Shown here: positions 8,377 to 15,345 of the stretch, in pieces
Position numbering within the stretch: the first letter of the stretch is position 1
Layout: each line of letters opens with the position of its first letter
Origin: a virus
Virus record (IMG/VR): IMGVR_UViG_3300047166_000010
Coordinates: 1 to 39,815 of that record
Direction: 5' to 3' (one strand)
DNA: 39,815 bases
Position numbers and translations under genes: made by a program
Notes under the pieces: generated by a model
Databases searched by the model: none
Told to the model about the DNA's origin: nothing
What the model saw: the letters and a program-made list of their open reading frames with translations, nothing else

Positions 8377-9866
8377 TGATTAATGGTTAAACTCACTCGC
8401 GGCGTAGTGGTCGTGGCGCCCGCCGATGCTGTGATCGCTATGCAGATACTTTGTCCGGCACTCACCGCCACGTACCCAGACGCTACCGCGGTGAAACTAG
8501 ACGCCCCTGAAATTGTCGCGACCAGTGCAGTATTTACGCTGTTTACGCGCACCGTTGCTATATAGGTTTGCCCTGCTCCCGGCGCGTTTTGCACTTGTAT
8601 TTGTACCGCGCGAATGTACCCTTGCGCGTTCAAAGGAATCTGCGCGGAACCTTCCGCGGTTGAACCAACCCCTAGCCCTATATACGCCGTGCTTCCCGCA
8701 CTTAAACTGTTATAGGAGCCGCCTAGTGTCAAATCAATACCAGTAGGTCTCGCAACGCTTGCATTATTAGATGCGCTTGCCCCTAGTAAACTCACTGGCA
8801 ACGCGTTCGAAAACGCTCCGCCAAATGTCATTCCGTTAAAGACATTTGCGCCTGATGATCCTGTTTCATTAATGGCGTAAGCGGTCAGACCGTTGCCCAG
8901 AAAAGTCGAATTGAAGAACTTATTTCCTATGGCGTTTGTCAGCAATACGTCTGAAAAGGTGGCTGGCGCATAAGCAAAAATACAGTTATCAAATGTGCAA
9001 CCGACAGAAGATTGCAGCGACGCCGAATCGTTTAGAGACGAATCTATAAACGAATTAGTGAACGTTTGCGCGCTGGTAGTGCCGCCAACATAAAGTGAGT
9101 TTTTTATGCAACCGTAGGGGTGCAGGTTGTTAAAATAATTGTTTCCAGAGGCGCTGTTTATATATAGACCGTACTGGCATCCGTTATTTCCGTTTCCGAC
9201 CAATCCGTCTATCGAACAGTCCGCGCTATTGGCAGTCATGTTGACGAACGCAAAGCCGGTTGATGTCTCGCATTGAATGTTGCGCATAATTATTTCGTGA
9301 TCGTAGGTTGCGCCATTTCCCACCACGTTGATGCCGTTGCCGTTAGTTGGCAAATTGAGCAAAAGCAAATCCGTTAATCTGATGCTGCTCGCATATTGAG
9401 TGTTAATTAGGCTGCCAGCGCCTGTAGCCCCGTTTGCATTAAAGGCTAAATTGTCTATTTGGGTGTAAGGAACCGCGACCGCGCCGCCGCCGGGGTTGCT
9501 CCACGTAATTAAATCAAAAGTGCCGACAGTCGCCGTAATCAAAGCGGAATAACCCGCGCCTGTCAGGCGGGTGTAATAGTGCGTAGAAGGAATAACCAGC
9601 GACGCGCTTACTTTGTACCCAGAAAAATTGCTAGCCGAGGGAAAATAAATAGTTCCACCATTGGCGGGTAAGGAATTTATTGCCGCCTGAATTGCGGCAG
9701 TAGAATCCGCCACGCCAGTCGGGTCGGCGCCGTAATTCAGCACACTTAAAGGCGTAGAATTATTTAGGTACGCAAAATTTGTGTTGCATTTTTGGAATGC
9801 CGTTTGTGCCGGGTCTCCCGTAGTATCGTTCGCATACGTGCCGGTATTGATAATGGCGAGTGCCAT
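8373..9866 (-). CDS. tailspike/receptor-binding protein with pectate-lyase-type beta-helix (spike 1)
   Basis: 497 residues. The short N-terminal anchor reads INTGTYANDTTGDPAQTAFQKCNTNFAYL, a segment common at the start of phage fibres that dock to the virion. From about residue 40 a right-handed beta-helix opens with VLNYGADPTGVADSTAAIQAAINSLP and GGTIYFP, the signature of the pectate-lyase superfamily domain used in tailspikes. The middle is Asn-rich helix rungs and the last 110 residues form a beta trimerisation-like tip. Likely degrades or binds host surface polysaccharide. The DNA is visibly more AT-rich than its neighbours, and the gene sits between terminase and portal, an unusual place for a spike. 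Both suggest modular acquisition. Confidence 0.8.
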   Translation of the reverse strand: MALAIINTGTYANDTTGDPAQTAFQKCNTNFAYLNNSTPLSVLNYGADPTGVADSTAAIQAAINSLPANGGTIYFPSASNFSGYKVSASLVIPSTHYYTRLTGAGYSALITATVGTFDLITWSNPGGGAVAVPYTQIDNLAFNANGATGAGSLINTQYASSIRLTDLLLLNLPTNGNGINVVGNGATYDHEIIMRNIQCETSTGFAFVNMTANSADCSIDGLVGNGNNGCQYGLYINSASGNNYFNNLHPYGCIKNSLYVGGTTSAQTFTNSFIDSSLNDSASLQSSVGCTFDNCIFAYAPATFSDVLLTNAIGNKFFNSTFLGNGLTAYAINETGSSGANVFNGMTFGGAFSNALPVSLLGASASNNASVARPTGIDLTLGGSYNSLSAGSTAYIGLGVGSTAEGSAQIPLNAQGYIRAVQIQVQNAPGAGQTYIATVRVNSVNTALVATISGASSFTAVASGYVAVSAGQSICIAITASAGATTTTPRVSLTINQ

Positions 9867-10016
9867 TTACAGCCGCCCCGCCACGACTAGCAGCACCAAA
9901 ATGAGTAATAGGAACCCGCCGCCGCCATACCCTACCGTCGGTTCATACAACCCAAAGTGACCACCGCTCACGGCGGCCACCATCAGGATGAGGATTAGTA
10001 AGGTTAGTAAGTTCAT
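9867..10016 (-). CDS. small two-helix membrane protein (DUF3309-like)
   Basis: 49 residues: a hydrophobic segment MNLLTLLILILMVAAVSGG, a short polar loop with EPTVGYGGGG, and a second segment FLLLILVLLVVAGRL. This layout (two Leu-rich helices around a Gly/Tyr loop) resembles the small DUF3309 membrane proteins. The start forms an ATGA overlap with the upstream gene and the TAA stop is followed at once by the tailspike ATG. Predicted inner-membrane peptide. A lysis-related role is possible but unproven, since it lies far from the lysis genes. Confidence 0.65.
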   Translation of the reverse strand: MNLLTLLILILMVAAVSGGHFGLYEPTVGYGGGGFLLLILVLLVVAGRL

Positions 10017-10351
10017 TTATTCGCGCTTGGCTTGCTTAGAGTGTAGTGATACGCCTCAAAATTGCGCGCGGGTCTCACGCCGTCCATTCGCTTGCGCTCG
10101 GGTAACTGCACCGTCGCGGTTGGTATATGCATTCTTCCGCCCTCATAAGGCACGCCCCGATTATCAAAGTTGGTAACCTTATCCTTGTTACTCCAACCGT
10201 TGACCACTTTCACGTCAGTGTCGCCCTCAAAACTTCCGTCAACAGCCTTTCCAGAAAAGCGCGCGGTATCGCCCGCTGCAAATTTATTGCCGGGATTATT
10301 TGCGTCCCTCTTGCGTTGCGCAGCGGCGCTTAGTTGGGTACCGGATGCCAC
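10013..10351 (-). CDS. hypothetical protein downstream of terminase
   Basis: 112 residues if it starts at the GTG lying just after the TAG of the terminase 3' part, with GGGGTGG upstream. Alternative starts are ATG at 10375 and TTG at 10393, inside terminase. The sequence is polar and basic (AAAQRKRDANNPGNKFAAGD, VVNGWSNKDKVTNFDNRGVP, ending YHYTLSKPSANK). It has no membrane segment and no recognised family. It ends in an ATGA junction with the small membrane gene. Unknown function; late-gene context. Confidence 0.55.
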   Translation of the reverse strand: MASGTQLSAAAQRKRDANNPGNKFAAGDTARFSGKAVDGSFEGDTDVKVVNGWSNKDKVTNFDNRGVPYEGGRMHIPTATVQLPERKRMDGVRPARNFEAYHYTLSKPSANK

Positions 10352-10352
10352 G

Positions 10353-11129
10353 CTACTGCAACCACCCCAAGCCATCGGCGCGCACGGTGCCAAACTTTTG
10401 TTCGAACTGCGGCGGCTTTATTTTCTTAGACTCCGTGACCGCATACCGGCGCATCATCATGGCGTAGCGGGTAGCGCTCATCAGGTCATCGTTTAGCTTC
10501 ACGATTAACCCTTCCTTACGGTGGTAAATATTGAACTCCTCAAACCAATCGGCCAGGTGCGCAAACACTAATAGGCGACCCGTCTGCATACGGTCCAACA
10601 TTTCCGTAACGCCGGCTTCAAGTCCCGACGTGCCATCGTTGAACGTCGCGCGCACTTTCAAAAGGTTCAACCCTTGCGCGCGGTATTGCGCCGCCAACTG
10701 TTCGCCCGACCCCTTATCATGCTGTAGACCGTCATGCGGCCAGGCAAGAGGCAACCATTGACCCCAATGGCGGATAGACGAAGCAAACATCACGGGCGTC
10801 TGTTCGCGCGCGCGATGCGTCGCCATGACATACAGGATGTCCGTATCCCGGTCCCATGCGCAGCGCACCGCGGCGCTAGGGTGATTCCATCCAAAATCGA
10901 TACCGCCGATCTGTACCCAGTGCTCAGGGATAGCGAAGGCGGTAACGGTGATGTCGTCTTGATTAACCGGAAACACTTTACCGCTCCCTAGCTGCGGAAT
11001 TCCTTTTGTGCGCGCCTCGCGTTCATGCGCGGGGTAACTCGCTATAATCGCGGCGCGTTGCTCAGCGTCAAAATGCCCCGCGTCCTCGATACCGGCTTGG
11101 ATGACTATGCGACCGTTGTGCTTAGCCAT
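10353..11129 (-). CDS. large terminase, C-terminal (nuclease) part, separated by an in-frame stop
   Basis: 258 residues matching the second half of P22 gp2-type large terminase. The first part (IEDAGHFDAEQRAAIIASYP, then REARTKGIPQLGSGKVFPV) is the end of the ATPase region. The RNaseH-fold nuclease starts at GGIDFGWNHPSAAV with Asp78 as first metal ligand, and a late acidic pair lies in VKLNDDLMSATRYAMM. It is in the same frame as the 5' part; only TAA and one GCA codon lie between that stop and this ATG. No good ribosome site precedes the ATG. It cuts concatemeric DNA during headful packaging. Read through, the two parts give about 489 residues against 499 in P22, so nothing is missing except the stop codon. 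Confidence 0.88.
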   Translation of the reverse strand: MAKHNGRIVIQAGIEDAGHFDAEQRAAIIASYPAHEREARTKGIPQLGSGKVFPVNQDDITVTAFAIPEHWVQIGGIDFGWNHPSAAVRCAWDRDTDILYVMATHRAREQTPVMFASSIRHWGQWLPLAWPHDGLQHDKGSGEQLAAQYRAQGLNLLKVRATFNDGTSGLEAGVTEMLDRMQTGRLLVFAHLADWFEEFNIYHRKEGLIVKLNDDLMSATRYAMMMRRYAVTESKKIKPPQFEQKFGTVRADGLGWLQ

Positions 11130-11132
11130 TGC

Positions 11133-11822
11133 TTATGCAGCTTTATCCGGCATCAAAAAGCGCATCATCACTTCGGACATCCCAAGCAAAGGGGTACAGG
11201 TCATCGAGACGATTCCGCCTGTTTCGTTGGTGCGCGTCAGCGCTTCGGTATAGATGTTGATCGGGCTTTCTTCGTCCATCCAGACCACTTCAAGCGCCGC
11301 GCCTTGCCATTTTTCGCGGCCCTTTTCATATGATTTAAATGCGACCGATGAGTAACCGCCGGATGCATGTCGAATCGATGCCATATCAATTGCGCCGGCT
11401 AACCCGCGCGACGCACTGACATCCACAATGCATTCTTTCGGGATGGCCCCCGTACCGTAGAGTTCCTTGCGCTCCGGTGGCCCAAATAATTTGGCTTGCA
11501 CCACGTCCCGCGTTGATTCGCCCGTGACCCCAGCGGCCCACGCGCGCACCGGCTTATCAAATACCTTGCCGGCCCACCATTCGGGATAAATGCCAGTCAA
11601 GTGCATGGCGACTTCGAACGCGCCGGCTTGCGTCTTGCCGCAGCGGTTGCCGGCTAGGAATAGCCGCTCGCGGTACTCTGCGCCCGCGTCGTGAAATTCA
11701 CGTTGTTTCGGGTATGGTGCGTAACTTAGTAATCGATTTTGGCTTTGCCGCTTTTCCATTTCCTTCATCAACGCCGACAGAAAGGCGTGATCTAAGGTGC
11801 TCGATTCCGGCGGCAAGCTCAT
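11133..11822 (-). CDS. large terminase, N-terminal (ATPase) part, ends at an in-frame TAA
   Basis: 229 residues. It contains YAPYPKQREFHDAG, Walker A LAGNRCGKT (56-64), Walker B VVWMDEE (179-185) and the coupling motif TCTPLLG (208-214), all typical of P22-type large terminase. The frame stops at TAA after MPDKAA, within the ATPase region rather than in a domain linker, and continues in the same frame into the nuclease part. It powers DNA translocation through the portal. The ATG start overlaps the small-terminase frame by 125 bases. A later Met (residue 19) would reduce the overlap, but the helical N-terminus resembles that of P22 gp2. See the finding on the stop codon. Confidence 0.9.
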   Translation of the reverse strand: MSLPPESSTLDHAFLSALMKEMEKRQSQNRLLSYAPYPKQREFHDAGAEYRERLFLAGNRCGKTQAGAFEVAMHLTGIYPEWWAGKVFDKPVRAWAAGVTGESTRDVVQAKLFGPPERKELYGTGAIPKECIVDVSASRGLAGAIDMASIRHASGGYSSVAFKSYEKGREKWQGAALEVVWMDEESPINIYTEALTRTNETGGIVSMTCTPLLGMSEVMMRFLMPDKAA

Positions 11823-12171
11823 CGTCAGTCAGTTCCTCAAGCGGCGTCGCCTGTTCGATCTGTTTCGGCATCAAGGATGCGATGACCCGCACGTACCCCA
11901 TGGGGTCAATGGCGCGGGCGCGCTGAATCGCTTCCTTGCCGTGGATGTCGAAGTCATTCGCCAGGGCGGATATAAACGACCCTTGCAAGCGGTTCCGCGC
12001 GTTGCTGCGCGGCGGCGTCTGCCCTTTTTTGAATAGGTACGGCTTTAAGCGGTTTAAACGCGCCGCTTTATCGTTCGACTTTTTTTGATTGATCGCATTG
12101 GCCGCCGCAATTTCCTCAGGTGTAGCCGGCAGTAGTTCAAGCGTCGGCGGCGGCGGCTGCGGTCGTTTCAA
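11698..12171 (-). CDS. putative small terminase subunit
   Basis: 157 residues if it starts at the TTG just after the co-chaperonin gene. An ATG start at 12246 or 12231 would overlap that gene by 55-70 bases and add an Arg-rich shadow-like tail. The body reads FKKGQTPPRSNARNRLQGSF, SALANDFDIHGKEAIQ and MGYVRVIASLMPKQIEQ. That block is typical of proteins encoded directly before P22-type large terminases and used as DNA-recognition subunits. The C-terminus is an acidic helix then a basic tail. Role: recognise the packaging site and load the large subunit. The family call is from block pattern and position. Confidence 0.7.
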   Translation of the reverse strand: MKRPQPPPPTLELLPATPEEIAAANAINQKKSNDKAARLNRLKPYLFKKGQTPPRSNARNRLQGSFISALANDFDIHGKEAIQRARAIDPMGYVRVIASLMPKQIEQATPLEELTDDELAAGIEHLRSRLSVGVDEGNGKAAKPKSITKLRTIPETT

Positions 12172-12176
12172 GGGGG

Positions 12177-12599
12177 TTAGTCTCGATCGTGTAGCGCGGC
12201 CACGTCTTGCTCGCGGCAAATGATGCACCATGCACCATCCGCCCACACTTTGGGGAACAAGTAACCGCCAATCTCAAGGCCGCCCAGTTCCACGATGTCA
12301 CCCACGCGCACCTCGGTCGGGCGAAACACCCGCGAGGGCGTGATGGTGTGATACGGCACCGGGCGCCCATCCTTGCCGGGTTTGGTGCCGCGTTCGTGGA
12401 TATTGGGATAACACCCCGGACCCACCGCAATCACGGTGCCGCGCGTCACTTCGCCGGAATACTCCGCGTCTACCGTGTCGGACCACTTGAGCGGCAAGGG
12501 TTTGACAATGATTTGATCGCGCAACGGGCGAATATCAAGTTCCGGCGCAATGAAGTTTAGGCCGCGGTCGCTTAAGCGGACCCCGGATACGCCGCTCAT
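12177..12599 (-). CDS. GroES-like co-chaperonin
   Basis: 140 residues. The core (about 22-138) has the GroES pattern: IRPLRDQIIVKPLPL at the start, GEVTRGTVIAVGPGCYPN, then VRVGDIVELGGLEIGGYLFP and a final strand CIICREQDVAAL. Host GroES is about 97 residues. The extra length is a central basic loop (ERGTKPGKDGRPVPYHTITP) where the mobile loop and insert would lie. Phage GroES homologs (T4 gp31 type) help GroEL fold coat protein. Position just before terminase and capsid genes fits. Its ATG overlaps the stop of the upstream small gene (ATGA). Confidence 0.8.
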   Translation of the reverse strand: MSGVSGVRLSDRGLNFIAPELDIRPLRDQIIVKPLPLKWSDTVDAEYSGEVTRGTVIAVGPGCYPNIHERGTKPGKDGRPVPYHTITPSRVFRPTEVRVGDIVELGGLEIGGYLFPKVWADGAWCIICREQDVAALHDRD

Positions 12600-12760
12600 G
12601 GTCGTTTCTTCCGGCGCTTTAGATCCGCATAGCGCGCCGTGCGCTTGGGTAGTCCTAAGTCTGCCAGGAACGCAGAGAGCGAACTAACGCCGCCGGGCGT
12701 GGTTGCCGGGTTCGACTTTGAACTTGACGCCGGTACGGTCGCGGTTTTGCTGATCGTCAT
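12596..12760 (-). CDS. small basic protein, unknown
   Basis: 54 residues, MTISKTATVPASSSKSNPAT then GGVSSLSAFLADLGLPKRTARYADLKRRKKRP. It has AAGGG seven bases before the ATG and an ATGA overlap with the co-chaperonin gene. It overlaps the end of the upstream gene in another frame by 77 bases. The C-terminal half is a predicted helix with a strongly basic tail, possibly nucleic-acid binding. No family recognised. Confidence 0.55.
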   Translation of the reverse strand: MTISKTATVPASSSKSNPATTPGGVSSLSAFLADLGLPKRTARYADLKRRKKRP

Positions 12761-12986
12761 TCGGTTGCCCTTTTTCGGCGCGGGTCATGACGCGGGCTAC
12801 CAGTTCGGCGCCCTCGCTTGCGGTCGGCCCGGTGCGCTTCAATTCGCCCGATACCGTGTTGGCGCGATTGTCGCGGCGTATCTCTTTGTCGCCGCCGGTG
12901 ATGTTGCCGGCCATGCCCGCGTTGATGTCTCGGCGGTTGCCGGTGAAGGGCGCCCCGGACCCGATGGTGTCTTTGCCTTTGCTCAT
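12684..12986 (-). CDS. small hydrophilic protein, unknown
   Basis: 100 residues, rich in Gly, Asn, Arg and Asp (GSGAPFTGNRRDINAGMAGN, then RRDNRANTVSGELKRTG and EGAELVARVMTRAEKGQ). The start makes an ATGA overlap with the upstream gene. The last 25 residues share DNA with the next small gene in another frame. Likely disordered; late-gene context just upstream of packaging genes. Unknown function. Confidence 0.5.
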   Translation of the reverse strand: MSKGKDTIGSGAPFTGNRRDINAGMAGNITGGDKEIRRDNRANTVSGELKRTGPTASEGAELVARVMTRAEKGQPNDDQQNRDRTGVKFKVEPGNHARRR

Positions 12987-13258
12987 GGTTTCCTGACCAT
13001 AGAATGATCCGAAACTTCGCTATCGGCTGGCATTGAGTACTGCACTCCCGTTCCACCGGGAGAGCCAACGACAGAAGCAGCCATTTTTGCCGCTTTTTCG
13101 GCCTTATATTTCGCAATAGCCGCATCCGCGCGGGCGCTTTTGTCGCGTTGCTCTTGCGTTAAGCCTAAGACGGGTTCAGCCTTTTTAGGCTTAGGTCCGT
13201 TGCGGCCAAACGGATCACGACCCGCGCCGTAATCATATAGCTGAGGACCGCGGCGCAC
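12983..13258 (-). CDS. small basic protein with C-terminal MPxDSExxDHSxVR motif
   Basis: 91 residues. N-terminal half is basic/proline (GAGRDPFGRNGPKPKKAE), then a charged helix (TQEQRDKSARADAAIAKYKA) and a C-terminal motif MPADSEVSDHSMVRKP. The next gene upstream ends with a related motif MPKDSEICDHSQVRH, so the two share a domain and may be paralogs. Function unknown; possible virion or assembly accessory. Ends in an ATGA junction. Confidence 0.55.
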   Translation of the reverse strand: MRRGPQLYDYGAGRDPFGRNGPKPKKAEPVLGLTQEQRDKSARADAAIAKYKAEKAAKMAASVVGSPGGTGVQYSMPADSEVSDHSMVRKP

Positions 13259-13447
13259 TCACGCGCCCATCTTCGATTCAGAGTGACGCACCTGCGAGTG
13301 ATCGCAGATTTCCGAGTCTTTTGGCATGCGTATTTGCATGCCGGTGTGGCCGCCTACCATCCCTTCCTCTTTTTTCACGCCGCCGCTCGGTACTTTCACC
13401 GTATCGCGGCCTTTTTCGCTCATCCGATTTTCAGGCATGCCGGCCAT
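13259..13447 (-). CDS. small protein with MPxDSExxDHSxVR motif
   Basis: 62 residues: polar Lys/Glu-rich N-terminus (MSEKGRDTVKVPSGGVKKEE) and the motif MPKDSEICDHSQVRHSESKMG that recurs in the adjacent downstream gene. Composition suggests a largely disordered chain with one short conserved element. No named family. It lies in the late transcript just after the GIY-YIG-like gene. Confidence 0.5.
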   Translation of the reverse strand: MAGMPENRMSEKGRDTVKVPSGGVKKEEGMVGGHTGMQIRMPKDSEICDHSQVRHSESKMGA

Positions 13448-13484
13448 AGTTAATCACTCCGGGTAATGGACGATAATAAATAAA

Positions 13485-14027
13485 TTACGGGGATGGGAAT
13501 GACGCTTCGGAATTCGTCACTAACGACATTCTGCTTGCGGATTTAGCATTCTTTCCGCCCGGTTGCAAATTTTTTCGAGCGTAGTACCTGATGCGCTTCG
13601 CAAAGCGTTTCGTAGTCACGTGTTTGTTGCGCCGCTTTATTTCCATCACGGCGTTGATGTCCACAGATTGAAAATTGATCCGGTAATGGAAGGTATTCAT
13701 GGCGTCCATGGTTTCCTTTCGGATTCTCAGGAACGTATTTTTTTCTCTTGCCTCAAACCGATACCATTCGCCGCGCGTGCGCCACAGAACAAAAGCCGCA
13801 TGGAGCGCGGTTTCCATTCGTTGGGTTTCTGCTTTGCATCCAATCCCGGTGTAAATGAAATTCAGCGCGGGCAATCCACACGAGTTGAGCACAGATCGTG
13901 CACGCCTCAAAGGGTTGCCACTCATGCCAATTTTCACATACACCGAATCGTCAGAATCGCCCTTGCAGCATAGAAAATACACGTAAAAAACGCGCATTCT
14001 GCCGGCAATCATCACATGGTCAATCAC
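13485..14027 (-). CDS. GIY-YIG-like protein (T5orf172/Mug113 type)
   Basis: 180 residues. The N-terminal domain reads FYVYFLCCKGDSDDSVYVKIGMSGNPLRRARS with the paired strands and the basic helix of a GIY-YIG fold. Later, the METALHAAFVLWRTRGEWYRFEA block corresponds to the Glu-containing end of T5orf172/Mug113 domains. The C-terminal 70 residues are basic (EIKRRNKHVTTKRFAKRIR) and may bind DNA. Likely a structure- or sequence-directed nuclease, or a mobile-intron-type relic. It starts at GTG overlapping the end of the Q-like gene; internal ATGs at 14012 and 13997 are alternatives. The DNA is more AT-rich than its neighbours. Confidence 0.65.
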   Translation of the reverse strand: MIDHVMIAGRMRVFYVYFLCCKGDSDDSVYVKIGMSGNPLRRARSVLNSCGLPALNFIYTGIGCKAETQRMETALHAAFVLWRTRGEWYRFEAREKNTFLRIRKETMDAMNTFHYRINFQSVDINAVMEIKRRNKHVTTKRFAKRIRYYARKNLQPGGKNAKSASRMSLVTNSEASFPSP

Positions 14028-14358
14028 AGTATACGGGCGCCGCGGCTTGATCCAATTCAGAGTTTACGTGCCATTCGGCGCGTTCTATTTTGTTGCGCAA
14101 CTCGCGACGCGTCATTCCTAACAGCAGTGCTTTGTCGTCAAAGGTGCCCCCAGTTCCGTAGAACTTGATAATCACAATGCGAATATCAGGGGGGGAAACG
14201 CACACAATGTGATCTATCTGTGCGATGTGCGGCGGCATTTCCATAAGACTTTGCGCGCCGCGGCCAAACATGCCCTTAAACATTGATGACATTGTGGGTT
14301 CGCCACCGCACGCCCATCGGCCCCACTCTTTCAACCGTCGCCGGGTTTCGCTTATCAC
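14020..14358 (-). CDS. antitermination protein Q-like late regulator
   Basis: 112 residues. Opens SETRRRLKEWGRWACGG, as in the phage antiterminator Q family where an LxxWGxW motif is N-terminal. The C-terminal half is a sigma-region-4-like helix-turn-helix (RIVIIKFYGTGGTFDDKALL, then GMTRRELRNKIERAEWHVNS). Position at the border between early accessory genes and the packaging/head genes is where Q acts, letting RNA polymerase read through late terminators. A strong hairpin lies 66 bases upstream. Start is GTG with no clear ribosome site. The family call is from the motif pair plus position. Confidence 0.65.
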   Translation of the reverse strand: MISETRRRLKEWGRWACGGEPTMSSMFKGMFGRGAQSLMEMPPHIAQIDHIVCVSPPDIRIVIIKFYGTGGTFDDKALLLGMTRRELRNKIERAEWHVNSELDQAAAPVYCD

Positions 14359-14424
14359 TGTTGACGCTCGCCAGGTGTGTTAGCCGCGCGAGGGAATTTA
14401 GACTAGAAACGCGATCGAAGCAAA

Positions 14425-14451
14425 AGCCGCGATAAAGGAATTATCGCGGCT
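14425..14451 (-). terminator. 11-bp hairpin, probable terminator upstream of the Q-like gene
   Basis: Perfect 11-base inverted repeat (AGCCGCGATAA / TTATCGCGGCT) with a five-base loop. Read on the - strand it is followed by TTTTGCTT; read on the + strand by an AT-rich run. Both flanking genes are on the - strand, so it probably limits early transcription before the Q-like gene. The short T run makes its strength uncertain. Confidence 0.6.
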
Positions 14452-14453
14452 GA

Positions 14454-14504
14454 TTATTTATTATTTTGGTTTTTATTTTTCTGGCGTTTATCTAATACGC
14501 TCAT
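14454..14504 (-). other. 16-codon leader-like open frame
   Basis: ATG in an ATGA overlap with the preceding stop, then MSVLDKRQKNKNQNNK and TAA right at the foot of the hairpin. Very Lys/Asn/Gln-rich. Could be a leader peptide whose translation affects the hairpin, or chance. Not a confident gene. Confidence 0.25.
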
Positions 14505-14824
14505 ACGTCCCCTTTTTCGAATATTTCAATTGCTGTTGCCAATGCCATTAGTAGCTTGCCTTCGGTCGAATCGGGCGCCGGGTCCAATTCCATTAATGCG
14601 TAAATAGCAAAGACCACCGATTCATAAAGCTTTTCAAATTCCGGCGACATCGATTTCCGATTTGCAGAGTTTGCATTCACTTCCGCACTTTCACGGTCGG
14701 CAATCGTAATCCCATGCACGTCCTTAAGATGCGCGAATAACGCTTCCTCAGTCTGCGGCAATTGATCGATGTCCGACCCTTTAAGACCGTGCGCCGCGAT
14801 ACAAATCTTGCACGCGAACGCCAT
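14501..14824 (-). CDS. zinc-finger-like protein, unknown role
   Basis: 107 residues. The N-terminus MAFACKICIAAHGLKG with a later AHLKDVHGITI gives a C-x2-C ... H-x4-H set, a C2H2-type metal site across residues 5-37. The C-terminal half is helical (EFEKLYESVVFAIYALMELD, then LLMALATAIEIFEKG). Its ATG overlaps the stop of the upstream gene by one base. Probably a small nucleic-acid or protein-binding regulator; the metal site is inferred from spacing only. Confidence 0.6.
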   Translation of the reverse strand: MAFACKICIAAHGLKGSDIDQLPQTEEALFAHLKDVHGITIADRESAEVNANSANRKSMSPEFEKLYESVVFAIYALMELDPAPDSTEGKLLMALATAIEIFEKGDV

Positions 14825-15333
14825 CAGACTACCGCCGCCAATTGCGCCGCCAATTTCGTCACCTCGGATTTCACGTACGCAAAATCGCGGTACACCTCAC
14901 CGAAAATTTCATGGATAGAATCCTCGCGTCTGCCCATGATTCTGACTATGTTAGCGTTTAAGCGCGGCGGAAAGTCCCACGCATGCGCGCAGTCAAACCC
15001 CAACCACCACACATTATCGGGTTCGCCTTCTGCGGGCACATGGCAAACTGAAACCATCATGTCGCCATGTGTTTGGCATGGACCCGAAAAGCTTAGGCCG
15101 CAGTGCACAGACAAATACAAGTCGTCATCGGTGAATTTTTTGCCATAGTAGGGATGCAATTCAGGCACGCCCACATAGCCGCACAATGCGCCGGTAACGC
15201 ATACGTTTCGCACGATGAGACACGGTAACCCCGTCGCCGGATCTTGCCACTGTGCCTTATCGGGTTCGCTCACCCACGGACCCGGCCCCCATTCGGCTTT
15301 ATCGATATTGGTTCGGTACTCAATGGTTTCCAT
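14824..15333 (-). CDS. conserved phage protein, unknown
   Basis: 169 residues with the pattern GPWVSEPDKAQWQDPATGLPCL, LCGYVGVPELHPYYGKKF, LSVHCGLSFSGPCQ and WWLGFDCAHAWDFPP. I recognise this pattern as a recurrent hypothetical protein of phages and prophages, with no known role. The C-terminal helix YRDFAYVKSEVTKLAAQLA is also typical of it. It has several Cys/His residues that could hold a metal. Sits in the accessory part of the early - strand operon. Confidence 0.65.
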   Translation of the reverse strand: METIEYRTNIDKAEWGPGPWVSEPDKAQWQDPATGLPCLIVRNVCVTGALCGYVGVPELHPYYGKKFTDDDLYLSVHCGLSFSGPCQTHGDMMVSVCHVPAEGEPDNVWWLGFDCAHAWDFPPRLNANIVRIMGRREDSIHEIFGEVYRDFAYVKSEVTKLAAQLAAVV

Positions 15334-15345
15334 TATCCGCCCTCG

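Noticed and set aside
717-9866. Diversity-generating retroelement acting on fibre or spike genes
   Set aside because: No reverse transcriptase or template/variable repeat pair was found anywhere in the window.
10353-11822. Stop-codon reassignment of TAA
   Set aside because: TAA ends many intact genes here with tight TAATG or TAA-ATG junctions to the next gene.
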